Shown piece after piece: positions 17,374 through 26,976 of a stretch of DNA of 64,000 nt. The stretch is taken from contig NZ_JBHTMY010000002.1 in the NCBI RefSeq assembly GCF_042679565.1, forward strand, positions 124,001 through 188,000, read 5' to 3'. The notes below the pieces were generated by a model, which was given only the letters and a program-made list of their open reading frames with translations, was not told the origin of the DNA and did not search any database. The stretch comes from Namhaeicola litoreus. Lineage in GTDB: Bacteria; Bacteroidota; Bacteroidia; Flavobacteriales; Flavobacteriaceae. Within the stretch, counting starts at the first letter, position 1, and every line of letters begins with the position of its first letter. The translations under genes were made by a program, and so were the position numbers.

Positions 17374-19203
17374 ATGTTGAAAATTATTCTCTCAAGTATA
17401 GCAATCTTTTATGTGCTCTTAGCATTCCCACAAGACAATTTACTCCACAATATTTTTAACCGCAACTCAACTTCACTAAAGGGAGAATGGAATTACATCG
17501 TAGATCCATATGAAAACGGGTATTACAATTACAGACTTGAGGCTTTTGATCAACAAAGTAATCCTTCAAGAAGTGCATATTTTACCAATTCTAAACCTAT
17601 AGACAAAGCAGAATTAATTGAATATGATTTTGACCTTTCTGAAACCATGCAAATTCCTGGGGATTGGAATACGCAAGAAGAGAATCTCTTTTACTACGAG
17701 GGTTCTGTTTGGTTTAAGAAATCTTTTAATTACTCCAAAAAAAATTCTGAAAATCGTGTTTTTATATATTTCGGGGCGGTTAATTATCAAGCTGATGTGT
17801 ACATAAATGGTAATAAACTTGGCCAACACATTGGTGGTTTTACCCCATTTAACTTTGAAATCACAGCCTTCTTAAAAGAAACAGAAAACTTTGTTGTGGT
17901 AAAAGTTGATAATAAAAGACTTAAAGAGGGCGTACCCACTTTAAATACCGATTGGTGGAACTATGGCGGAATGACCAGAGATATAAAAATTATTGAAGTC
18001 CCTGATAGTTTTATTGACGATTATCTAATCCAACTCGATCCTAAAAATAATAAACTCGTAAAAGGGTTTGTTCAGCTTTCGGGTAAGGATATTAACAAAC
18101 AAAAAGTACTTATAACAGTTGCGGAACTCAAAATTAAAAAAGAGATCTTCACAGATGAAAATGGTTTAGCAACTTTCGAAATTCCTGTGAAAAAAATTAA
18201 ATATTGGTCTGATTCAGATCCTTCTTTGTACGATGTAAATATTTCTTTTGACAAGGATAAGATTATAGATAAAATAGGTTTTAGAAGTATAAAGACACAA
18301 GGGAAAAACATTTTATTAAATGACAAACCTATTTTTTTAAAAGGTATTTGCATTCATGAAGAAAGTCCATTTACCAAAGGTAGAGGCAATTCTGAAAAAG
18401 ATGCAAGGCAGTTATTAGGTTGGGCAAAAGAGCTAGGCTGCAACTATGTAAGATTAGCCCATTATCCACACAACGAACATATGGTTAGAATCGCTGATGA
18501 ATTAGGAATTTTAGTATGAGAAGAAAATCCGGTGTATTGGACCATAGATTGGACGAACCCAGAAACATTAAAAAATGCTAAAAATCAATTGACCGAAGTC
18601 ATCAATAGAGATAAAAATAGGGCTTCTGTTATCATCTGGTCTATGGCGAATGAAACGGCACAAAGTGCGGAACGATTTTCCTTTTTGACACAGTTGGCCA
18701 ATCAGGCTAGAAAATTAGATCCAACCAGAATGATAAGTGCAGCTTTAGAACAAAGCCCTTATCAAGGAGATCAAAATATTAGAACCATCGATGATCCTTT
18801 TGCCGAAGTTGTTGACATCCTCAGTTTTAACCAATATGTGGGTTGGTATGATGGTACTCCAGAAAAATGTGAAACGATTACTTGGAAAATAGAACAAAAT
18901 AAGCCTGTTTTGATATCAGAGTTTGGCGCGGGTGCAAAATTCGGCCATCATGGCGATAAGAATGATCGATGGACAGAAGAATATCAGGCCTATCTATATG
19001 AGGAAACGCTTAAAATGTTGGATAAAGTAGATCAATTTCGCGGCGTTAGCCCGTGGATTTTGGTTGATTTTAGATCACCTAGAAGACCTTTGCCAAAAAT
19101 ACAAGACGGTTATAACCGCAAAGGCTTGATTTCTGAAAATGGGGAAAAGAAAAAAGCTTTTGCTGTACTTCAGTCTTATTATCACCATAAATCCTTAAAA
19201 TAA
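17374..19203 (+). pseudogene. Glycoside hydrolase family 2 (beta-glucuronidase/galactosidase-like), interrupted by one in-frame TGA
   Basis: The frame encodes a 609-residue exported GH2 enzyme except for a TGA at 18517-18519 (codon 382). Upstream are a signal peptide, the sugar-binding jelly roll and the Ig-like domain, ending LADELGILV in spirit (ADELGILV). Downstream, in the same frame and without another stop, come EENPVYW, the acid/base Glu427 in SMANE and the nucleophile Glu516 in ISEFGAG. The 89-residue spacing is close to that in E. coli GUS. Homologues usually read LVWEE here, so the TGA replaces a Trp (TGG) codon by one base change. As written, translation gives a 381-residue fragment with no catalytic residues; a GTG at 18532 could start a second fragment. 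A recent nonsense mutation, a sequencing error or readthrough are all possible. Confidence 0.85.
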
Positions 19204-19309
19204 AGGAATATACCCAAGGTAAACATTTAAAACTGTATATTCGATACTTTAAGTTTTAAACAAATTGAAAGGGTTTGCCATTCTCCCTTTTTTTAATTTA
19301 AGTTTTTAC

Positions 19310-20623
19310 ATGGAAAAAACCTTAAAAAGGGAGATCACCCTTTGGGGCTTAACCGCTAACCTCGTCAATACAATAATCGGAGCAGGAATTTTTGCCTTAC
19401 CTGCGCTTGTTGCAGAAGGATTGGGATCTGCAAGTATAACTGCTTATTTATTTTGCGGCTTTTTAATATTGCTTGTCATGCTCTGTTTTGCAGAAGTTGG
19501 AAGTAAAGTAACATCTTCTGGAGGCGTTTATGGATTTATTGAAGAATCATTTGGTCCTTATTTTGGATTTCTAACGGTAGTTGTTTTTGTCATTTCCTGC
19601 ATTTCAGCTGATGCTGCAGTTGCCAATGCCGTTTTCAACATTACCGCATCAATTTTTCCAATTTTACAAAATGAAGTTATTAGAATCCTATTTCTTCTTA
19701 TCATTTTTTTTGGTCTGGCATTCATAAATGTCATAGGCTCTAAGCAAGGAATAGGATTAGTAAAATTTATCACATTGGCTAAAGTTATACCCTTATTTAT
19801 TCTAATTCTCATCGGGTTTAAAGAAGTGACTTTAGAAAATTTAATTTTTGAACAAGCACCTTCATTATCAGCACTTGGAGAAACCTCTTTGATACTCTTT
19901 TTTGCTTTTCAAGGAGTTGAAGCCGCAATTTCGATAAATGGTGAAGTAAAAGATCCTCAAAAAAACATCCCAAGAGCAGTTTTAATTAGTGTTACCTTGA
20001 TATTGGCTTTTTATATCCTCATTCAGACTATCTCACAAGGAATTTTGGGTGATGAATTGCCGTTATATAAAGACAATACCCTAGGAGAAGTGGCAAATCG
20101 AATCATTGGTCCTTTAGGTCTTACACTGCTATCGATTGGCGCTGCAGTATCTATGTTTGGAAACTTAAGCAGTGAAATACTTAGTATCCCAAGGTCTTTA
20201 TTCAGTGCGGCTAAAGATGGAATCATTCCAATTAAATATTTATCAAGAATTCATCCAAAATTTGCAACTCCTTATACTTCAATTATGACCTATGCCGGTT
20301 TAGGTTTTATTTTTGCCATTAGTAGCCATTTTGAACAACTAGCGATTATTTCTGTTTCTGGCGCTCTAATGATCTATTTAGGCGTATCACTAGCTGTAAT
20401 TAAACTAAGAAGAAATGGAATTAATTATAAAAATTCGTTCACAATTCCTGGAGGACTAATTGTACCCATTCTTTCTTCTCTTACTATTATTTGGTTTCTT
20501 TCAAACCTGGCATATTTAGAATTAGTTGTTTTGGGTCTCTTTATAGTTGTCCTCTCCCTCTTCTACTTCCTAATGGTCCATTTAAGAAAAAAACACAATT
20601 CAAAAAACAACAAATTAACATAA
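19310..20623 (+). CDS. APC-superfamily amino acid/amine permease
   Basis: A 437-residue inner-membrane transporter with about 12 hydrophobic segments. The first helix carries the substrate-binding signature NTIIGAGIFALPALVAEGLG. A conserved FAFQGVEAAISINGEVKDPQKNIPRA region corresponds to helix 6 of amino-acid permeases. The ATG at 19310 is preferred over an upstream TTG because it gives the usual short charged N-terminus (MEKTLKRE) before helix 1. Its substrate cannot be told from the sequence. It follows the broken GH2 gene but has no functional link that I can see. Confidence 0.9.
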   Translation: MEKTLKREITLWGLTANLVNTIIGAGIFALPALVAEGLGSASITAYLFCGFLILLVMLCFAEVGSKVTSSGGVYGFIEESFGPYFGFLTVVVFVISCISADAAVANAVFNITASIFPILQNEVIRILFLLIIFFGLAFINVIGSKQGIGLVKFITLAKVIPLFILILIGFKEVTLENLIFEQAPSLSALGETSLILFFAFQGVEAAISINGEVKDPQKNIPRAVLISVTLILAFYILIQTISQGILGDELPLYKDNTLGEVANRIIGPLGLTLLSIGAAVSMFGNLSSEILSIPRSLFSAAKDGIIPIKYLSRIHPKFATPYTSIMTYAGLGFIFAISSHFEQLAIISVSGALMIYLGVSLAVIKLRRNGINYKNSFTIPGGLIVPILSSLTIIWFLSNLAYLELVVLGLFIVVLSLFYFLMVHLRKKHNSKNNKLT

Positions 20624-20707
20624 GGTTTTCTTACTTTAAGAACATTTAGTTTTTTAAATAAAGTGAAAATATTATTGTTATTTTGTGACACTTTACAAAT
20701 TATAACA

Positions 20708-22255
20708 ATGAAACCATCAGAGATTGAAAATATTGAATTGAGTTATCTGCAATTAGAAGATTACCAAGAGCTCAAGGAGGCGATGATACAGGCTTATAAA
20801 TCTATGCCAGAAGCCTATTGGCGAGAAAGTCAGATTGAGTCTCTGATTGATAAATTTCCTGAAGGACAAGTAGTTATAAAGATAAATGGCTCAATTGCTG
20901 GTTGTGCCCTAGCTATAATTGTCAATTATGATGGTATTTCAGATAAGCATACCTACAAAGAAATAACAGATAATTTTACCTTTAGAACACATACTTACGA
21001 TGGTGACGTTCTCTATGGAATTGATGTATTCATCATGCCCCAATTTCGCGGACTACGTTTGGGTAGAAGGCTATATGATTATCGAAAAGAATTATGTGAA
21101 AAACTTAATTTAAGAGGAATTGCGTTTGGTGGAAGAATTCCGAATTACCATAAATATTCAGACAAACTCTCTCCTAAACAGTATATTGATAAAGTCAAAA
21201 GAAAAGAAATTCATGACCCAGTTCTTAACTTTCAGATCTCAAATGATTTTCATCCCTCTAAAATATTAAAATCTTATCTTGAGGGAGACGAAGCTTCTAA
21301 CGAGTTTGCCGTTTTACTGGAATGGGATAATATTTACTACGAAAAACCCTCTAAAAAAGCTGCTACTAAGAAGAAGGTCGTCCGATTAGGACTCATTCAA
21401 TGGCAAATGAGACCCTATCAGTCTATGGAGGATCTCATCCAGCAAATTGAATATTTTATTGATGCTGTTGCGGGTTATCGTTCTGATTTTGCCTTATTTC
21501 CTGAATTTTTCAATGCTCCACTGATGGCAGAAAACAATCATTTGTCAGAACCTGACGCCATTAGGGAATTGGCCAAACATACCGATACTTTGGTGCAAAA
21601 ATTTTCTGAACTTTCTATTGCCTACAACATCAATATCATTGCCGGTAGTATGCCTGAAATGATTAACAATAGACTGTATAATGCTGGTTATTTATGCAGA
21701 AGAGATGGAACTACAGAACGTTATGAAAAGCTACATGTTACCCCTGATGAAGCAAAAGTTTGGGGTATGGAAGGTGGAAATATCCTAAAAGCATTTGACA
21801 CGGATTGTGGTAAAATCGGAATTTTGATTTGTTATGACTCCGAATTTCCTGAGTTGAGCAGGTTATTGGCAGACGAGGGCATGGATATTTTATTTGTTCC
21901 CTTTTTAACAGACACCCAGAACGGTTATTCTCGTGTGCGTAATTGTTCTCAAGCAAGAGCGATCGAAAATGAATGCTATGTAGCCATTGCAGGTAGTGTA
22001 GGAAACTTACCCAATGTACATAATATGGATATTCAGTTTGCCCAATCAATGGTATTCACTCCATGTGATTTTGCATTCCCAACAAATGGAATAAAGGCAG
22101 AAGCAACTCCAAATACAGAAATGATCCTTATTGCTGATGTAGATATAGATCTGCTCAGAGAATTACATCAACACGGATCTGTTAGAAATTTACGCGACCG
22201 CAGAAAAGATCTTTTTGAATTGACGAAAAAAATTAAACCTAAGCGGAAAATGTAA
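20708..22255 (+). CDS. GNAT acetyltransferase-nitrilase (carbon-nitrogen hydrolase) fusion
   Basis: A 515-residue two-domain cytoplasmic enzyme. Residues about 8-210 form a GNAT domain with the acetyl-CoA loop RGLRLGRRL (114-122). Residues about 223-500 form a nitrilase domain whose Glu-Lys-Cys triad is visible: Glu266 in FPEFF, Lys341 in YEKLH and Cys375 in ICYDSEFPE. The architecture is known in many bacteria, but the reaction is not established; amide hydrolysis linked to acyl transfer is plausible. The ATG at 20708 is preferred to an in-frame upstream start at 20663 that adds a hydrophobic, unconserved tail. The OsmC gene follows after 4 bp. Confidence 0.9.
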   Translation: MKPSEIENIELSYLQLEDYQELKEAMIQAYKSMPEAYWRESQIESLIDKFPEGQVVIKINGSIAGCALAIIVNYDGISDKHTYKEITDNFTFRTHTYDGDVLYGIDVFIMPQFRGLRLGRRLYDYRKELCEKLNLRGIAFGGRIPNYHKYSDKLSPKQYIDKVKRKEIHDPVLNFQISNDFHPSKILKSYLEGDEASNEFAVLLEWDNIYYEKPSKKAATKKKVVRLGLIQWQMRPYQSMEDLIQQIEYFIDAVAGYRSDFALFPEFFNAPLMAENNHLSEPDAIRELAKHTDTLVQKFSELSIAYNINIIAGSMPEMINNRLYNAGYLCRRDGTTERYEKLHVTPDEAKVWGMEGGNILKAFDTDCGKIGILICYDSEFPELSRLLADEGMDILFVPFLTDTQNGYSRVRNCSQARAIENECYVAIAGSVGNLPNVHNMDIQFAQSMVFTPCDFAFPTNGIKAEATPNTEMILIADVDIDLLRELHQHGSVRNLRDRRKDLFELTKKIKPKRKM

Positions 22256-22259
22256 TCGA

Positions 22260-22739
22260 ATGAAGGAACAACAATACAAAATAAGGATTGAATGGTCTGG
22301 AAATGTAGGTGAGGGTACTGCTTTCTATAATGCTTATCAAAGAGACTTTAGACTGAGTGCGTATAACAAAGGGCAAGTTATTCTCGGCTCATCTGACCCT
22401 GCATTTTTAGGTGATCCAGAACGTTTCAACCCTGAAGAAATGTTAGTCGCTTCCATTTCGAGCTGTCATATGCTTTGGTATTTACACCTCTGTGCAAGTC
22501 AAAAAATTGTCGTTACAAGTTACGATGATCATGCCGAGGGATTTATGCAAGAAAAGGAAGACGGTAGCGGTTTTTTCAGTAAAGTTATCCTAAAACCAAA
22601 AATCACCCTATTCAATATCGCAGATCAACATAAAGCAGATTTATTACATAAAAAGGCAAATGAAATGTGTTTTATCGCAAACTCTTGTAACTTTGAAATT
22701 CTACACGAAGCATCATATTCTGAGAATACTTTATACTAA
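22260..22739 (+). CDS. OsmC-family protein
   Basis: A 159-residue protein of the OsmC/Ohr fold, which reduces organic hydroperoxides with paired cysteines. The two family cysteines are visible in SISSCHMLWYLH and in ANSCNFEI, together with a glycine-rich N-terminal strand. It could be a peroxiredoxin-like hydroperoxide reductase or a less-defined OsmC paralogue (YhfA/SACOL1771 type). It is 4 bp after the GNAT-nitrilase gene, so the two are probably co-translated. Its stop overlaps the convergent penicillin acylase stop by 4 bp. Confidence 0.87.
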   Translation: MKEQQYKIRIEWSGNVGEGTAFYNAYQRDFRLSAYNKGQVILGSSDPAFLGDPERFNPEEMLVASISSCHMLWYLHLCASQKIVVTSYDDHAEGFMQEKEDGSGFFSKVILKPKITLFNIADQHKADLLHKKANEMCFIANSCNFEILHEASYSENTLY

Positions 22740-25078
22740 TCCTTTTTAGGATATAGAATTAACACGTCTTTCGCTTGTTTTATTTCTGCCTCATTTAACT
22801 TCATTTTTACAAATTCTCCAGCATGATATTTTTCAGCTTGGTCTTTGTAATGTTTGCTAAAAATATTACCACTTTGTCCTGTTGGTATAATGGTCGAACT
22901 ATTTTCAATATCACTAAAATCAATAATTCGGCGTGTAGAAGGCCCTGCTTTTACTTGGTATTTTCCAATATCATTTAAATAGAAGATTTGATTGTTAAGT
23001 ACTTCATTCCCTCCATCCGTTTTAAAAGGGCCCACATTAAAAAATGGCCGCAATACTGCAACTTTATCAAAAGCATGTTTATGGGTTACCGATAATGATT
23101 GATCCCAGGTCCATTCTTCCAAATTATCACCATATTCTTTTTCTAATTGCTGGATTGTTTTATGAAAAGCATTGGTGAAAATTTCGTCGCGATTTTCCTT
23201 ATACTCCTTCGTTGAGATATCATCCCACCAAATTGAGTTCAGATTCTTAATCTGCTTTGCAATTTGCCTTTTAAATAAATGTGTATTCAAAAACATTTGA
23301 AAATAATCATCTCCCATTTCATCTTTAAAAGTAAGTGAAGCAAAATGATAGAGAAATAGATTATAAATGGAAGGAGCTATACTTTTCTGAGTGTAACTTC
23401 CATCCCAATTCTTAAGGATTTCTAGCGCTTTATTTTCATTTTCTGAAAAATTCACCTTCGTTAGATTTCCCAACACTGTTCTGACCAAACCAGGTACAAC
23501 AGAAGACGTATTATCTAAAATCATTTTTTCGACATCGCTTTTTGAAAAGTCGTTTTTATCACTCAATAACTGAACAATTCTTTTGGCTCTGTCTTCGGGT
23601 AAATAATAGCCCGGATAGTAACCATTTTCAATTTCTTCCGGTTGATTATTCGCAGAATAAACATAATTCCATGGTGGATTAATGGCTTGTGGATTTTGAT
23701 CAAATCCTAAGAGGTTTATTTCACTATTGGAGTAAGCAGGATCTAAAATAAATTTTGTATCTATTTCTTCAGAAAATCTAAAAAGTTTTGCCGCGGCAAA
23801 CCATGCGATATTATTATTTTTATCACCGTACATCACATTTAGGCCAGGCGCATGTATTTTAGAAACACCACTTTTGAATTCTGACAAAGATTTTGCGTGA
23901 GACATTAAATATGTGACGTCGAGTAAATCATTATTTGATTTTGTATATATCCAATCCATAGAAATAGATTTTGTAGAATCTAATCCTTTGAATAGATTAT
24001 TCATAATTGGCCCCTTCTTCCCAGTTTTTACAATAAATTCAACATCATCTTCACCTTTTACTTTTATGATTTCCTTTCTCTCTAAAAAATCACCACTTTC
24101 ATAATAGAAATTGAGATCATCATTTTGAAACATGGTCAAGCCATAAGCAAAATCTCTGTTATGCGCCAGCAAAGGGAAAGGTGTTAGTGCTAAATGAAAG
24201 CCATACATTTCATAATCGGGAGATTTTATATGCGCCTGATACCATACCGAAGGTTGAGAAAATTCTATATGAGGATCATTGGCTAAAATCACACCTTTTT
24301 CTTTTGTTTTTTTTGACCCAATCACCCAACTGTTACTCCCAACAAAAGGTGGAATTGGCAAATTCATTGTCAGCTCATTGATTTGTTTACTAATTGCACC
24401 TGCACTTCGCTTTTCAATTCCGTTGGTGTAATTTTTTATCAAAGTTGTACGCGGATCATTGTTCACATCTAAATCTCTTAAATAAAGTGAGCCTAATTTT
24501 TCGTGAAGGTCAGTAAGTAGCGGATCAGTCTTGTAAGCTTGCGCAAAACCGAAGCTCATATATCCAAAGACATTATAAATATCAAGAATTGTATAGGTTT
24601 CTTTTTCTATCCCCAATAATCTAAATTCAATTGGCGTTTTTCCATGTGTTATAAATTGATTCACTCCATCTAAATATGCCCGAGCGTACTGAAAAGAAAT
24701 TGAATTTGTATCAATTTTTGCAAGACTCTTTTTTGCAGCTAATTCGATTCCCATCCCGCGAAATAACTTATCGGTTTGGATCATATCTTTACCAAATATT
24801 TCAGACAATCTTCCCGGTCCAATTCTTCTCATCAATTCCATTTGCCAAAGACGATCTTGCGCGTGTAAATAGCCAAGTGCTAAATACGCATCAGCTGTAT
24901 TGTTTGCATAGATATGAGGTACCCCTACTTCATCGAAATAAACAGAAACTGAATCTCTTAACTTTTCTAAGTCCAGTTTACCCGAATAAATGGGCTTATT
25001 ATTTCTCACAAAAAACCAAGCTAATATCCCTAAAATAAAGATAATTACTATTAATACTCTAATTATTCTTTTGATCAT
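22736..25078 (-). CDS. Penicillin acylase-family N-terminal nucleophile hydrolase
   Basis: A 780-residue Ntn hydrolase made as one chain and expected to cleave itself into alpha and beta subunits. An N-terminal hydrophobic segment (residues 4-24) anchors or exports it. The alpha part has the family motif DRLWQMELMRRIGPGRLSE split over conserved positions 75-93. The autocleavage site is Gly247-Ser248 in VGSNSW, with Ser248 as the catalytic nucleophile, and ANDPHIEF follows. Substrates in this family are beta-lactams, acyl-homoserine lactones or other N-acyl compounds; which one applies here is not known. It is monocistronic and convergent with the OsmC gene. Confidence 0.92.
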   Translation of the reverse strand: MIKRIIRVLIVIIFILGILAWFFVRNNKPIYSGKLDLEKLRDSVSVYFDEVGVPHIYANNTADAYLALGYLHAQDRLWQMELMRRIGPGRLSEIFGKDMIQTDKLFRGMGIELAAKKSLAKIDTNSISFQYARAYLDGVNQFITHGKTPIEFRLLGIEKETYTILDIYNVFGYMSFGFAQAYKTDPLLTDLHEKLGSLYLRDLDVNNDPRTTLIKNYTNGIEKRSAGAISKQINELTMNLPIPPFVGSNSWVIGSKKTKEKGVILANDPHIEFSQPSVWYQAHIKSPDYEMYGFHLALTPFPLLAHNRDFAYGLTMFQNDDLNFYYESGDFLERKEIIKVKGEDDVEFIVKTGKKGPIMNNLFKGLDSTKSISMDWIYTKSNNDLLDVTYLMSHAKSLSEFKSGVSKIHAPGLNVMYGDKNNNIAWFAAAKLFRFSEEIDTKFILDPAYSNSEINLLGFDQNPQAINPPWNYVYSANNQPEEIENGYYPGYYLPEDRAKRIVQLLSDKNDFSKSDVEKMILDNTSSVVPGLVRTVLGNLTKVNFSENENKALEILKNWDGSYTQKSIAPSIYNLFLYHFASLTFKDEMGDDYFQMFLNTHLFKRQIAKQIKNLNSIWWDDISTKEYKENRDEIFTNAFHKTIQQLEKEYGDNLEEWTWDQSLSVTHKHAFDKVAVLRPFFNVGPFKTDGGNEVLNNQIFYLNDIGKYQVKAGPSTRRIIDFSDIENSSTIIPTGQSGNIFSKHYKDQAEKYHAGEFVKMKLNEAEIKQAKDVLILYPKKD

Positions 25079-25133
25079 ATAACCTTTGTTTTGTCAGTAG
25101 AAAAACGAATAGTCTAAGATAGTCCGAAATAAA

Positions 25134-25160
25134 AAAAGTCCCAAAAAATATGGGACTTTT
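25134..25160 (-). terminator. Rho-independent terminator of the act-cox operon
   Basis: AAAAGTCCCA pairs perfectly with TGGGACTTTT around a seven-base loop. On the minus strand the hairpin is followed by a run of T residues. It lies 20 bp after the coxA stop. Confidence 0.85.
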
Positions 25161-25179
25161 AACTATGAAATAAAGGTTA

Positions 25180-26952
25180 CTAAAATTCTTCTTCACCATT
25201 CCTAATTGGAATTATTTGAGGAGTAAAATCCTTTCCTTCCCATAAATCACCATTTTCATCCGTCTTACTGTAATCATAAGCCCATCTATGTACTTCAGGA
25301 ATTTCTCCCGGCCAATTCCCATGGATATGCTCTACAGGAGTTGTCCATTCAAGTGTATTACCTTTCCATGGATTTGCTGGTGCTTTTTGACCTCTTTTGA
25401 TACTAATAAAGAAATTAGCTAAGAAAATCAATTGCGCCGCCCCACCAATTAAGGCAAAAACTGTCATTACTTTATTGATATGCAATAAATCGTCGAAAAT
25501 CGGGAAAGCAGTATTACTATAATATCTTCTTGGCAGACCAGCCAAACCTAAAAAGTGCATTGGGAAAAATACACCATAGGCAGAAATAGCCGTTAACCAA
25601 AAGTGCAGATAACCCATGTGTTTGTTCATCATTTTTCCATACATTTTTGGAAACCAATGATAAACTCCGGCAAACATTCCAAAAAGTGCAGAAATACCCA
25701 TCACCAAATGGAAGTGTGCAACAACAAACATTGTATCGTGTACATTAATATCCAAAGCACTGTCTCCTAGAATTAATCCTGTTAATCCACCCGTGATAAA
25801 GGTTGAAACCATTCCGATAGAAAACAGCATAGCAGGGTTCAACTGCAAATTACCCTTCCAAAGAGTTGTGATATAATTAAATGCTTTAACAGCAGATGGA
25901 ATTGCTATAAGAAGCGTTGTGAAAGTAAACACAGATCCCAAAAATGGATTCATTCCCGTTACGAACATATGGTGACCCCATACGATGGTAGATAAAAATG
26001 CAATGGCTATAATAGACCCAATCATAGCGCGATAGCCAAAAATTGGTTTTCTAGCATTCGTTGATATTACTTCAGATGTAATCCCAAGTGCTGGTAATAA
26101 GATAATATATACTTCTGGGTGCCCAAGGAACCAAAATAAGTGTTCAAACAAAATGGGTGAACCACCTTGGTAATGTAAAACCTCCCCTTGAATAAAGATA
26201 TCTGAAAGGTAAAATGATGTGCCAAAGCTTCTATCAAAAATAAGTAAAAGTGCAGCAGATAATAAAACCGGGAAAGAAATTACACCAATTATCGCTGTGA
26301 TAAAAAATGCCCAAATTGTCAAAGGCAAACGAGTCATTTTCATCCCTTTGGTTCTCAGATTCAATACCGTTACAATATAATTTAATGAACCCATTAAAGA
26401 GGAAGCAATAAAGATGGCCATAGAGACCAACCAAAGTGTCATTCCTAAACCAGAACCAGACATTGCTTGAGGCAATGCACTGAGAGGAGGATAAACCGTC
26501 CATCCTGCCGCTGCCATTCCTGTATGCACAAAAATTGATGCAAACATGATGATACTTGATAAGAAGAATAACCAATAGGAAATCATATTCAAGAATCCAG
26601 AGGCCATATCGCGCGCACCAATCTGCAAGGGAATAAGTAAATTACTAAAAGTACCACTTAAACCGGCTGTAAGTACAAAAAATACCATGATTGTACCGTG
26701 AATTGTTACAAGCCCTAAGTACATATCCGGTGTCATTTGACCTCCTTCACCACCTTTTCCTAAAAAGGCTTCTATAATTGTAAATTTCTGCTCAGGATAA
26801 GCCAATTGCAATCTGAACAAAAGCGACATAAATACACCAACAACTCCCATAAACATACCTGTTACAAGGTATTGTTTAGCAATCATTTTATGATCTTGGC
26901 TAAATATGTATTTAGTTACAAAAGTTTCTTTATGATGATGATTCTCTGACAT
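25180..26952 (-). CDS. coxA: Cytochrome c oxidase subunit I (aa3-type)
   Basis: Catalytic subunit of the proton-pumping haem-copper oxidase in the inner membrane. The 590-residue protein has 12 or more TM segments. Haem and CuB ligand motifs are visible: the low-spin haem His in TIHGTIMVFF, CuB and cross-link motif WFLGHPEVYI, WGHHMF with the paired CuB histidines, and HFHLVMG with the high-spin and low-spin haem ligands. It is last in the operon, 24 bp after coxB, and is followed by a terminator. Subunit III is not encoded in this cluster. Confidence 0.96.
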   Translation of the reverse strand: MSENHHHKETFVTKYIFSQDHKMIAKQYLVTGMFMGVVGVFMSLLFRLQLAYPEQKFTIIEAFLGKGGEGGQMTPDMYLGLVTIHGTIMVFFVLTAGLSGTFSNLLIPLQIGARDMASGFLNMISYWLFFLSSIIMFASIFVHTGMAAAGWTVYPPLSALPQAMSGSGLGMTLWLVSMAIFIASSLMGSLNYIVTVLNLRTKGMKMTRLPLTIWAFFITAIIGVISFPVLLSAALLLIFDRSFGTSFYLSDIFIQGEVLHYQGGSPILFEHLFWFLGHPEVYIILLPALGITSEVISTNARKPIFGYRAMIGSIIAIAFLSTIVWGHHMFVTGMNPFLGSVFTFTTLLIAIPSAVKAFNYITTLWKGNLQLNPAMLFSIGMVSTFITGGLTGLILGDSALDINVHDTMFVVAHFHLVMGISALFGMFAGVYHWFPKMYGKMMNKHMGYLHFWLTAISAYGVFFPMHFLGLAGLPRRYYSNTAFPIFDDLLHINKVMTVFALIGGAAQLIFLANFFISIKRGQKAPANPWKGNTLEWTTPVEHIHGNWPGEIPEVHRWAYDYSKTDENGDLWEGKDFTPQIIPIRNGEEEF

Positions 26953-26976
26953 TATTGAATTAGTTTATGCTGTTAA

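Noticed and set aside
18517..18519. TGA as selenocysteine or as a reassigned Trp codon
   Set aside because: Other genes end at TGA, Trp is written TGG throughout, and no SECIS-like element or Cys/Sec site is expected at this GH2 position.
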